Assembly: GCA_910589105.1 (NCBI GenBank)
Contig: CAJUST010000011.1
Location: forward strand, 1 to 64,000
Direction: 5' to 3'
Origin: an uncultured Lachnospiraceae bacterium
Lineage (GTDB): Bacteria > Bacillota > Clostridia > Lachnospirales > Lachnospiraceae
Length of the DNA: 64,000 bases
Shown here one piece after another: positions 43,781 through 51,310 of this stretch (position 1 is its first letter; every line of letters begins with the position of its first letter). Both the position numbers and the translations under genes were made by a program. The notes beneath the pieces are model-generated. The model saw nothing but the letters and a program-made list of their open reading frames with translations. It made no database searches and had not been told where the DNA came from.

Positions 43781-44035
43781 TTGAAAAGCTATATTGAGGA
43801 AAGAGCTATGGAGATAGCCAAATATATTATTGAGAACAATGCGACAGTAAGGCAGACGGCGAACCAATTTGGGATAAGTAAAAGCACGGTACATAAAGAC
43901 GTCACGGAACGCCTCCCGCAAATCAACCCGTCTCTAGCCCAAAATGCCAGAAAAGTCCTTGATGTAAATAAGTCGGAGCGCCATATCCGTGGCGGATTGG
44001 CGACGAGGGAAAAATATCTGCATCAGCGCATTTAG
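43781..44035 (+). CDS. spoIIID: Sporulation transcription factor SpoIIID
   Basis: This 84-aa mother-cell regulator has a helix-turn-helix at about 20-45 (TVRQTANQFGISKSTVHKDV) and the SpoIIID signature TERLPQINPSLA, then HIRGGLATREKY. The start is TTG 43781, eight bases after AGGGGA. It aligns with the N-terminus of B. subtilis SpoIIID (YIKER...KIGKYIVE). The longer frame from 43676 would run through the sigma-E promoter and is rejected. SpoIIID adjusts the sigma-E regulon and helps turn on sigma-K. Confidence 0.93.
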   Translation: MKSYIEERAMEIAKYIIENNATVRQTANQFGISKSTVHKDVTERLPQINPSLAQNARKVLDVNKSERHIRGGLATREKYLHQRI

Positions 44036-44100
44036 TTTAATGCAATATTGTACGAAAGACGCCGAATGTGTTAAGACAAAAAAGAAAGAAGGCGTAAGAA

Positions 44101-45453
44101 ATGGAAGAAACAGAGAGCAGGCAATATCAAAAAATGACGGAAACGCCTATTTGGAAGCTTGCGCTGCGGTTTGGCCTGCCGACAACGGTAAGTATGCTAA
44201 TTACAAATATCTATAATATGGCAGATACATTTTATGTCAGTAAAATCAGCGTTTCTGCCAGTGGGGCGACGGGAATTGTCTTTGCGTTAATGGCTGTGTT
44301 ACAGGCGTTTGGATTTATGTTTGGCCATGGGGCGGGGAGCAATATCAGCCGTCTGCTTGGCGCGAAAAAAATCGAACGCGCGAAAGTGTTTACATCCACA
44401 AGCGTATTTTTGTCTTTTGCCGCCGGCTTACTGATTGGCGTATTGGGTCTGTTGTTTCCGGATGCGCTTATGCGTATGCTTGGCAGTACGGACACCATAC
44501 TTTCGGACGCAAAAATGTATGGGATATTTATTTTAATATCTGCTCCTGCATTGACGGTTGGATGCGCTTTGAATAACATTTTACGATATGAAGGGGAAGC
44601 CGCATATGCAATGGCGGGACTTTGCGCAGGCGGGATTTTAAATATGCTTTTAGATCCGGTGTTGATTTTCCAATGCCAGATGGGAATTGCCGGAGCAGGA
44701 TTATCGACGGCAGTTTCGCAATATCTGAGCACGGCAATCCTGTTTCTTCCATTTATCCGGAAAAAAACAGTAACGGAGATTCGGTTCCGTTTTATGTCAA
44801 AAGAGCGTGAGGATATTCAAAACATAATCCTTACCGGACTTCCAAGCCTTGCAAGACAGGGCTTAAACAGTGTGTCCACAGCAGTTCTTAATTTACAGGC
44901 GGCAATGTTTGGCGACGCCGCGGTTGCCGCAATGAGCATTGTAGGCAGGTGCGGCAACCTATTGTTTAGTTTTGCGCTTGGGATTGCGCAGGGCTTCCAG
45001 CCGATTTGCGCGTTTAATTATGGGGCGGGCAAACATGACAGGGTGAAAAAATCGGCGTTATTTACCATCTTGTTTGGAATGGGCGTTATGGGCGCGCTTT
45101 GCGCCGTCTGTGATTTATTTGCGGTGGAAATCATACGACTGTTTCGGGAAGAAGAAAGTGTGGTTAAGGCTGGCGCCGATGCATTTCATTGGATGTGCCG
45201 CACTCTGTATTTTCTTCCGATTTCCGCAGTCGGCAGTATGCTGTTTCAGAGCATAGGCAAAAAAGGACGATCATTTTTCATTGCGGCGCTGCAAAGCGGA
45301 TGCATTTCTATTCCATGTATGCTGATATTGCCAAACTTATTTGGAATTGCCGGAATCCAAATGGCGCAGCCGTGCGCATACCTGATTGCAGGGGCGCTTA
45401 CAATACCTGTTCTTTTGCTGTTTTTTAAACAGGAAAGTAAAAAAATTACATAA
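44101..45453 (+). CDS. MATE-family efflux transporter (third)
   Basis: This 450-aa protein has 12 predicted helices. The N-terminal ETPIWKLALRFGLPTTVSML and NIYNMADTFYVSKI segments are typical of the NorM/MepA-type MATE branch common in Lachnospiraceae. An AAGAAGG site precedes the ATG. It lies 65 bp after spoIIID with no terminator seen, so co-transcription is possible but a functional link is doubtful. Confidence 0.9.
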   Translation: MEETESRQYQKMTETPIWKLALRFGLPTTVSMLITNIYNMADTFYVSKISVSASGATGIVFALMAVLQAFGFMFGHGAGSNISRLLGAKKIERAKVFTSTSVFLSFAAGLLIGVLGLLFPDALMRMLGSTDTILSDAKMYGIFILISAPALTVGCALNNILRYEGEAAYAMAGLCAGGILNMLLDPVLIFQCQMGIAGAGLSTAVSQYLSTAILFLPFIRKKTVTEIRFRFMSKEREDIQNIILTGLPSLARQGLNSVSTAVLNLQAAMFGDAAVAAMSIVGRCGNLLFSFALGIAQGFQPICAFNYGAGKHDRVKKSALFTILFGMGVMGALCAVCDLFAVEIIRLFREEESVVKAGADAFHWMCRTLYFLPISAVGSMLFQSIGKKGRSFFIAALQSGCISIPCMLILPNLFGIAGIQMAQPCAYLIAGALTIPVLLLFFKQESKKIT

Positions 45454-45516
45454 TTTTAAAGGGAAAAGGGCACGATAAAGCCGTAATCATTATTTTAAAT
45501 GTGGAGGCTTTTCGTG

Positions 45517-46911
45517 ATGGAGAACACAGATAAAAGACCGTTTGGTTTTCGGGATAAACTCGGATATATGTTTGGGGATTTTGGAAATGATTTTACATTC
45601 ATTTTTGCAAGTACGTTTTTAATGGTTTTTTATACAAAAGTATTAGGCATAGAAGCATCTATGGTCGGCGTGTTGTTTTTAGTGGCAAGGTGTGTCGACG
45701 CATTCACGGATATCGGCATGGGGCGTATTGCAGATGCATCTGGTGAAAATCCAAAAGGCAGGTTTAAAGTCTGGATTCTGCGTATGTGCGGTCCGGTTGC
45801 GATTTCAAGTTTTCTGATGTATCAAAGTTCGTTGGCGGATGCATCCATGGGCGTAAAAGTGACTTATATGTTTGTCACTTATCTGCTTTGGGGTTCGGTT
45901 TTTTATACCTCGATTAATATACCTTATGGTTCCATGGCATCCGTTATTTCGGAAAAATCCAAAGACAGGCAGTCGCTTTCTGTCTACCGATCCTTGGGTT
46001 CGACCTTTGCCGCCGTGGCGATTAGCGTGATTGCGCCTTTGTTTATTTACCGTTTAGACAGCAAAGGGAACCAAGTTGTCGTTGGAGAAATGTTTACGCT
46101 TGTATCCGGTATATTTTCCGTTTTGGCAGTTTTATGTTATTTGCTTTGTTATTTCCTTGTGACGGAACGCGTGTCGGTTGGAAAAAAAGCGGCGAAAGCG
46201 GCGCGGACTTCTGTGGCAAAAACGTTATTGCAGGTTTTTTCTAACCGCGCATTACTTGCCGTAATTTTAATTTCAATTCTGACGCTTTGCGCAACAATTA
46301 TGAGCCAATCCATTAGCACATTTTTATTTGCGGATTATTTTAAAAACACGAAAGCGCTCTCTGTCAATAATTTTTTAGGGCTTCCGGCGGCTTTGATTCT
46401 GGCGGTTGTCTCAGGAAAACTTGTCGAGCGTTTTGGGAGAAAAGAATTAACGGCGGCAGGCTGTATTGTGGCTGCGGCGATCTTTTTTTTAGTTTACTTT
46501 TTAAAACTGACGAATGTATGGGCCTATATTGTTTTAAGTTTTATTGCGGGCGTGGGTGGAATGTATTTGTTTAACATGACGATCTGGGCGATGATAACGG
46601 ACGTGATTGACGATCAGGAAGTGCAGACAATGCAAAGAGACGATGGAACGATCTACGGCGTATATTCGTTTGCAAGAAAAGTCGGACAGGCGCTGGCAGG
46701 CGGCTTGGGCGGATTTGCGCTGTCTGCGATTGGATATGATTCTTTAGCCGCCGCGCAGACAGATCCTGTGCGTTGGGGAATTTACAGCCTTTCCACTTTG
46801 TTTCCGGCAGTGATTTATACGGCTGTGGCTCTTGTATTTCTCGTTTTGTATCCGCTGTCAAAAAAGCGTGTGGAAGAAAATACGAAAGAATTGCAAAGAA
46901 GGCGGGCTTAA
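45517..46911 (+). CDS. GPH-family sugar:cation symporter (MFS)
   Basis: This 464-aa protein has 12 predicted helices. The N-terminal FRDKLGYMFGDFGNDFTFIF segment and the D-x-x-M-G-R-I-A-D pattern after helix 2 (DAFTDIGMGRIADA) are marks of the glycoside-pentoside-hexuronide cation symporters (MelB/XynP-like). Start at 45517 follows GGAGG; the ATG at 45499 overlaps that site. No glycoside hydrolase lies next to it, so the substrate is unknown. Confidence 0.87.
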   Translation: MENTDKRPFGFRDKLGYMFGDFGNDFTFIFASTFLMVFYTKVLGIEASMVGVLFLVARCVDAFTDIGMGRIADASGENPKGRFKVWILRMCGPVAISSFLMYQSSLADASMGVKVTYMFVTYLLWGSVFYTSINIPYGSMASVISEKSKDRQSLSVYRSLGSTFAAVAISVIAPLFIYRLDSKGNQVVVGEMFTLVSGIFSVLAVLCYLLCYFLVTERVSVGKKAAKAARTSVAKTLLQVFSNRALLAVILISILTLCATIMSQSISTFLFADYFKNTKALSVNNFLGLPAALILAVVSGKLVERFGRKELTAAGCIVAAAIFFLVYFLKLTNVWAYIVLSFIAGVGGMYLFNMTIWAMITDVIDDQEVQTMQRDDGTIYGVYSFARKVGQALAGGLGGFALSAIGYDSLAAAQTDPVRWGIYSLSTLFPAVIYTAVALVFLVLYPLSKKRVEENTKELQRRRA

Positions 46912-46998
46912 GTTCACTCGATCCCAAGCGCCAGATCATAATGGATATCGCCTTTTGGCAAATAAGTGGATAAAAGGGGCAAGCTATCTGCATTAAGC

Positions 46999-47029
46999 AA
47001 AACCGCAGGTATGCGCAACCCGCGGTTTT
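46999..47029. terminator. Bidirectional terminator between convergent genes
   Basis: AAAACCGC at 46999-47006 and GCGGTTTT at 47022-47029 flank a 15-nt loop, with A and T runs on either side. It serves the sugar symporter and the minus-strand regulator gene. Confidence 0.75.
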
Positions 47030-47045
47030 ATAATGCTGCGTAACT

Positions 47046-47822
47046 TTAATCTGGATTTAAGATCTTTTCTAGTTCCCCTAACAGCCGGTCTTTTACCGGT
47101 GGTTTTAAAAAATAACCTGCCGGTTTTAGTTTTAAAACGGCTTCTATATTTGCCCGGTCATTGATGGAGGTCAGGAAAACAACGGGAATGCTTTGTAAAT
47201 CCTCGTCTGCCCGAATCATTTCCAAGGTCATTTTTCCATCACAGACAGGCATTTCATAATCCAGCAAAATTAGATCCGGCCGCTTCTTCCCAATGGAAGT
47301 CATCGCCTGCGCGCCTGAAATTGCCAGAGCGACTTCATAATATTCTTCTAACATTTTTTTCATCGTCCGAAGCTGCGCGCCGTTGTCGTCAACGACTAAA
47401 ATTCTTTTTTTGCTGGAAACCTCTGTCCGTTCTTTGGCGGCTTCCTCTTGCGCGTCTTTTTCATTCATATGCAGTTTTCTGCATACGGCTTCCATAATTA
47501 CGGAATGTTCTACCGGACGGATCAGATTTTCAAACTGATTTCCTTCATAGTATTTGAAGAACGTTTTGCTTTCTTCTTTTGTCCCAATCGTCAGGACCGG
47601 AGTATCCGAATATTCGTTGCTTAGTAAGAAAAAGATAGACGTGTCAATATCATATGCGCCAATCAGGCTGATTAATACGAGATCAGGATTTACAATTTTT
47701 AACATTCCTTCCAAAACGCCGGCATTTTCAGAACAAATTTGCACATGGAAATATTTTGATAAAAATTGATTGGTTTCATTGACCACATTGTTTAATTTTC
47801 CGATTAATAAGATTTTTTTCAT
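47046..47822 (-). CDS. Two-REC response regulator with degenerate first receiver
   Basis: This 258-aa protein has an N-terminal receiver-like domain (about 1-115) in which the phospho-acceptor position reads LVLIS (Ser52) instead of Asp. An intact receiver follows (about 140-258) with DD in LVVDDNG, D188 in LILLDYEMP and K in FLKPPV. There is no output domain. It lies 21 bp downstream of the hybrid kinase gene at 51032-47844 and is surely co-transcribed. It probably takes phosphate from the kinase HPt domain and acts by protein contact. The first domain may bind a partner without being phosphorylated. Confidence 0.85.
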   Translation of the reverse strand: MKKILLIGKLNNVVNETNQFLSKYFHVQICSENAGVLEGMLKIVNPDLVLISLIGAYDIDTSIFFLLSNEYSDTPVLTIGTKEESKTFFKYYEGNQFENLIRPVEHSVIMEAVCRKLHMNEKDAQEEAAKERTEVSSKKRILVVDDNGAQLRTMKKMLEEYYEVALAISGAQAMTSIGKKRPDLILLDYEMPVCDGKMTLEMIRADEDLQSIPVVFLTSINDRANIEAVLKLKPAGYFLKPPVKDRLLGELEKILNPD

Positions 47823-47843
47823 GGCGTCCTCCTTTATAGCCTG

Positions 47844-50800
47844 TTACTTTTGCATCTGCCCGATGAGCAGATCTGCAAGGCGGTCTGCTTCGTCTGCGTC
47901 AAGATTTGTCACTGCTTCGGCAAGTGAGCGGATTGTCTGGCTTAGTTCTTCCGGGCATTCATACTCCCGCAATTCGCCCATCAGCTCATCTGCGCGGTCA
48001 ATGTCCATTTCCAGCATACTCTGCCGTATGAGTTCTGTTAGAGCCTGTAATACGGAATAGTCTTCCACTTCTTTTTTTGCCGTAGCGCCTATGCCAAATA
48101 CTCCATGTAATTTTTGCCCATAACTGCGCCATTCTTCCAAAAAAGCGTCTGTCATAGACTGGATTACTTCTATTTTACCATCTCTTGCCGCAGATTCCAA
48201 TAGTTTCGCAACACCGGAAAGCGGCATGATTCCAATTGTTGCCGCTAAACTTTTCATTGCATGGACTAAAATGCGGTATTGGTTTCGCTGTTCCGGTTCC
48301 CTGATCCGCTGGTATGCCTTTGCCAAATTGTCTGCCGCAAAATCAATTTGTCCATAAAACTCTTTGACTGTAAAAGCAAGCAGTTCTGGGTCTGGCAAAT
48401 GCATCCATGCGTATTGCCAGTCTAAACCGTCGATGTCTGGGAGCGTTTCCAAAAAATCGGAAGGATTGTCTTGCTGTCGGGGTTGTAAAAATGCCGCATC
48501 CGGAGAGCTTTTCGCTTCTTGAACCAATTCTTCCGGCAGCATCCGCTTTATCATTACCTCTAGTTTTTCCGGAGCAATCGGTTTCGACAAAAAATCGTCA
48601 AATCCTTCTGCCAGATATTTTTCTTTTGCGCCTGAAACCGCATTGGCGGTCAATACAACAATAGGCGTATTTTTGCAAGGGGACTCCTTGCGTTCTTTCA
48701 AATGGTGGAGCGTTTCAATGCCGTCCATCTCCGGCATCATATGGTCAAGGAAAATCAAATCGTAGTGATTTTGGAACGCAAGCTCTAAACAGGCCGCGCC
48801 GCCATCGGCGTCCGTCACTTGGATTTGCGTTTCTTTTAACAGACTCCGCAGGACTTTGCGGTTGACGGCATTGTCATCGACTACTAGTATTTTCGCATCT
48901 GGAGCGCAGAATTTTGTATTATAATTGTAATTTTCTGCAATTTGGTGGACTCTGGATTCAAAATCCCCAATCGGCGTATCGTCAACGATTTTCTGTTCTA
49001 GCTCAAAATAGAATTTCGAGCCTTTGCCATATTCGCTTTCCACCTGCAGCCGGCTGCCAAGCAGTTCTAAAAGCTGGATTGTAATATTTATGCCAAGTCC
49101 GGTGCCTTCTATATTGCGGTTTCGGTCTTCTTCAATCCGTTCAAATTCCGCGGAAAGCTTGGGCAGATCCTCTTTTTTAATCCCAATTCCGGTGTCCTCT
49201 ACTTCAAAAGTAAGCGCCGCTGTGTCCTTCTTCCTTTGGTATGAAATCCGAAGCCATACAGAGCCTTCATGCGTATATTTAACGGCATTAGTCAGGATAT
49301 TCGTCAGAACCTGCCGGATACGCACGTCATCGCCAAATAGACGGGCAGGGATTTCGTGGCTGGCTTCCACTTCCACTTTGATGTTTTTCGCTTTTGCCCG
49401 CTGGATTGTCATATTTGCAAGGTCATGAATTAAGCTGCTTACGTCATATTCGACCGGAACAATTTCCATTTTGCCGGATTCTATTTTGGAAAAATCTAAT
49501 ATATCGTTTATCAGAGAAAGAAGCGTCTGACCCGCCATATAAATGTCCATCGCGTATTCTTTAATCTGCGGTTCATTGGATTCCCGCAGAATCATTTCGT
49601 CCATGCCAAGAACGGCATTGATTGGCGTGCGGATTTCATGGGACATATGCGCCAGAAATTTTCCCTTCGCTTCATTTGCCGCTAAAGCTTCATGTCTCGC
49701 CGCATCCGCATCTTGTTTGGCAAGCGCTAACAGTGTGTTCTGATATTCCGCCGCCTTTACTTTTTCCTCTAAAAGAAGGGCTGTTTCTTCTGCCTTTGCG
49801 CGGTATTCTTTTGAAATCTGCAAGGTGTGCATAAGCGCCATCATAATGCAGAACACGACCATGCTGTACTGGCCGGCCGTATTGCCGCGGACCTGATCAA
49901 GCATCTGGTTTAATATTACATTGGCAATTCCGCCCGCCAAAAGCGCAAGCATAGACAAAATACAGAGTAAAGCCTGATACGTTTTGTTTTTGTAATCGTA
50001 CTGAATTAAGCTTACGATGGCGGTTATGCAGACAATGCCTAAAACGGCGGCGGAAATATTCATCATATTTTCCAGTCGCTGTATCCCCAAAAGCTGAAGC
50101 AGTATTTGTATGACGGTATGGAGGACTACAAACCAAAGAAGCGTGAAAAAACGGCGCGGAAACACCGTATGCAAGTTCCGTTCAAAATAGAGTGAAAGAA
50201 ACAGAGGGATTAACAGGGTTAAATACTCCTGCATTTCATACGCTTCCTGTATATTATAAAATATGTTTAACGTGTCTGTGCCAATAAAACAATAAATTCC
50301 GGCGGAAAGACAGGCAAGCCCTAAAAATAGTTCTCCGCGCGCCGGCTGTTTGGTATACAGCCGGATCAGGGCAAGCACAAATAGAATAATCGACATAATG
50401 ACAATTAAAATACAGCATCCAATATCGGCAATGCTGCTTCCGACAACTCCAATGACAACCATATCGCGTGATTCCACTTTGACGTTGTCTAGTGAAACTG
50501 CCATATTTGGCGAAAGAGGCGTAAGCGTAATTAAAATTTCCCCATCAATCAATATATTTGGAAGCTCTACGAAGTTTTCATTGTGTTCTGGCGTCTTTTT
50601 GGGCGTATAATTTTCCTGTTGGCTATTTTGAAAGATAACTTCTCCATTTACTATAATGGATATGTCAGCATTAGTATAAGAAAAGCTTAATGTCTGCCTT
50701 GCATAGTCGAAAGGAACCGTATTTTGTAAGACAATGATGTCTCCGGCGCCTGCCATGCCGGTAAACGGCAAATCCACTTTCTGGCAGTTCTCGTCTGCCA

Positions 50801-51032
50801 ATGTGGTTTTTGCCTGTTCTAAAATTTGGGCGAAACGCGTTGGAATGGCCGGGTTAATTCCGTCACAGTCTGGCAATGCCATCTTCCAGTTTTTATCAAA
50901 GGAAACTTCCAACTGATCCGGAAGTATAGTTGCGCTATCCTCGCTTTGAAATTGAAATAACGCAAGCACCATAAAGGCTAGCGTCAAAAAAACAGAGATT
51001 CCCGCTATTTTTCTTAAATGTAAATGTTTCAT
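47844..51032 (-). CDS. Hybrid sensor histidine kinase with REC and HPt domains
   Basis: This 1062-aa protein has a signal anchor, an extracellular beta-rich sensor (about 35-200) and seven predicted helices (about 205-400), which resembles a 7TMR-DISM layout. A coiled coil (about 405-450) leads to HisKA with H465 in HMSHEIRTPINAV. The HATPase domain (about 570-690) has DTGIGIKKEDL and GTGLGINI. A receiver follows with D763 in IFLDHMMPEMDG, then an HPt domain with H924 in LVHAMKSLAATIG. This is a complete His-Asp-His phosphorelay in one chain, ready to pass phosphate to the regulator encoded next. Its 5' end faces the hybrid kinase at 51311. Confidence 0.92.
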   Translation of the reverse strand: MKHLHLRKIAGISVFLTLAFMVLALFQFQSEDSATILPDQLEVSFDKNWKMALPDCDGINPAIPTRFAQILEQAKTTLADENCQKVDLPFTGMAGAGDIIVLQNTVPFDYARQTLSFSYTNADISIIVNGEVIFQNSQQENYTPKKTPEHNENFVELPNILIDGEILITLTPLSPNMAVSLDNVKVESRDMVVIGVVGSSIADIGCCILIVIMSIILFVLALIRLYTKQPARGELFLGLACLSAGIYCFIGTDTLNIFYNIQEAYEMQEYLTLLIPLFLSLYFERNLHTVFPRRFFTLLWFVVLHTVIQILLQLLGIQRLENMMNISAAVLGIVCITAIVSLIQYDYKNKTYQALLCILSMLALLAGGIANVILNQMLDQVRGNTAGQYSMVVFCIMMALMHTLQISKEYRAKAEETALLLEEKVKAAEYQNTLLALAKQDADAARHEALAANEAKGKFLAHMSHEIRTPINAVLGMDEMILRESNEPQIKEYAMDIYMAGQTLLSLINDILDFSKIESGKMEIVPVEYDVSSLIHDLANMTIQRAKAKNIKVEVEASHEIPARLFGDDVRIRQVLTNILTNAVKYTHEGSVWLRISYQRKKDTAALTFEVEDTGIGIKKEDLPKLSAEFERIEEDRNRNIEGTGLGINITIQLLELLGSRLQVESEYGKGSKFYFELEQKIVDDTPIGDFESRVHQIAENYNYNTKFCAPDAKILVVDDNAVNRKVLRSLLKETQIQVTDADGGAACLELAFQNHYDLIFLDHMMPEMDGIETLHHLKERKESPCKNTPIVVLTANAVSGAKEKYLAEGFDDFLSKPIAPEKLEVMIKRMLPEELVQEAKSSPDAAFLQPRQQDNPSDFLETLPDIDGLDWQYAWMHLPDPELLAFTVKEFYGQIDFAADNLAKAYQRIREPEQRNQYRILVHAMKSLAATIGIMPLSGVAKLLESAARDGKIEVIQSMTDAFLEEWRSYGQKLHGVFGIGATAKKEVEDYSVLQALTELIRQSMLEMDIDRADELMGELREYECPEELSQTIRSLAEAVTNLDADEADRLADLLIGQMQK

Positions 51033-51310
51033 TCCATTCTCCGCCTTGTTTTGTAAAGATTGATCCTATGATATGTATTAAGCTGTGTTTTCCAATAAGG
51101 TCATTTCTTTTATCTTAGCGCAAGATTTATAAAACGTAAATGAATTTTGAGAATTTCAAAAGCCGCGTCCGCGCCGCAAAAGGATTTACAGGGGGATATA
51201 AAAGAAAGAGATTGATTTTCAAAATTGATTTCTTCTATTTTATGTGATAAACTAATTGCGGAAATTGCATAAAATAATATTGTTAGAAGCTTATTTTAAG
51301 AGGGTTACAC
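51033..51310. other. Divergent intergenic region between two kinase operons
   Basis: This 278-bp A/T-rich segment must contain promoters for both operons. TTGATT at 51225-51230 with GATAAA at 51246-51251 (15 bp) is the best plus-strand candidate but weak. No convincing terminator or operator palindrome was found. Confidence 0.5.

Noticed and set aside
43676..44035. 119-aa version of SpoIIID starting at an upstream TTG
   Set aside because: The added 35 residues translate the sigma-E promoter and do not match the SpoIIID N-terminus; the TTG at 43781 has a ribosome binding site and the right length.
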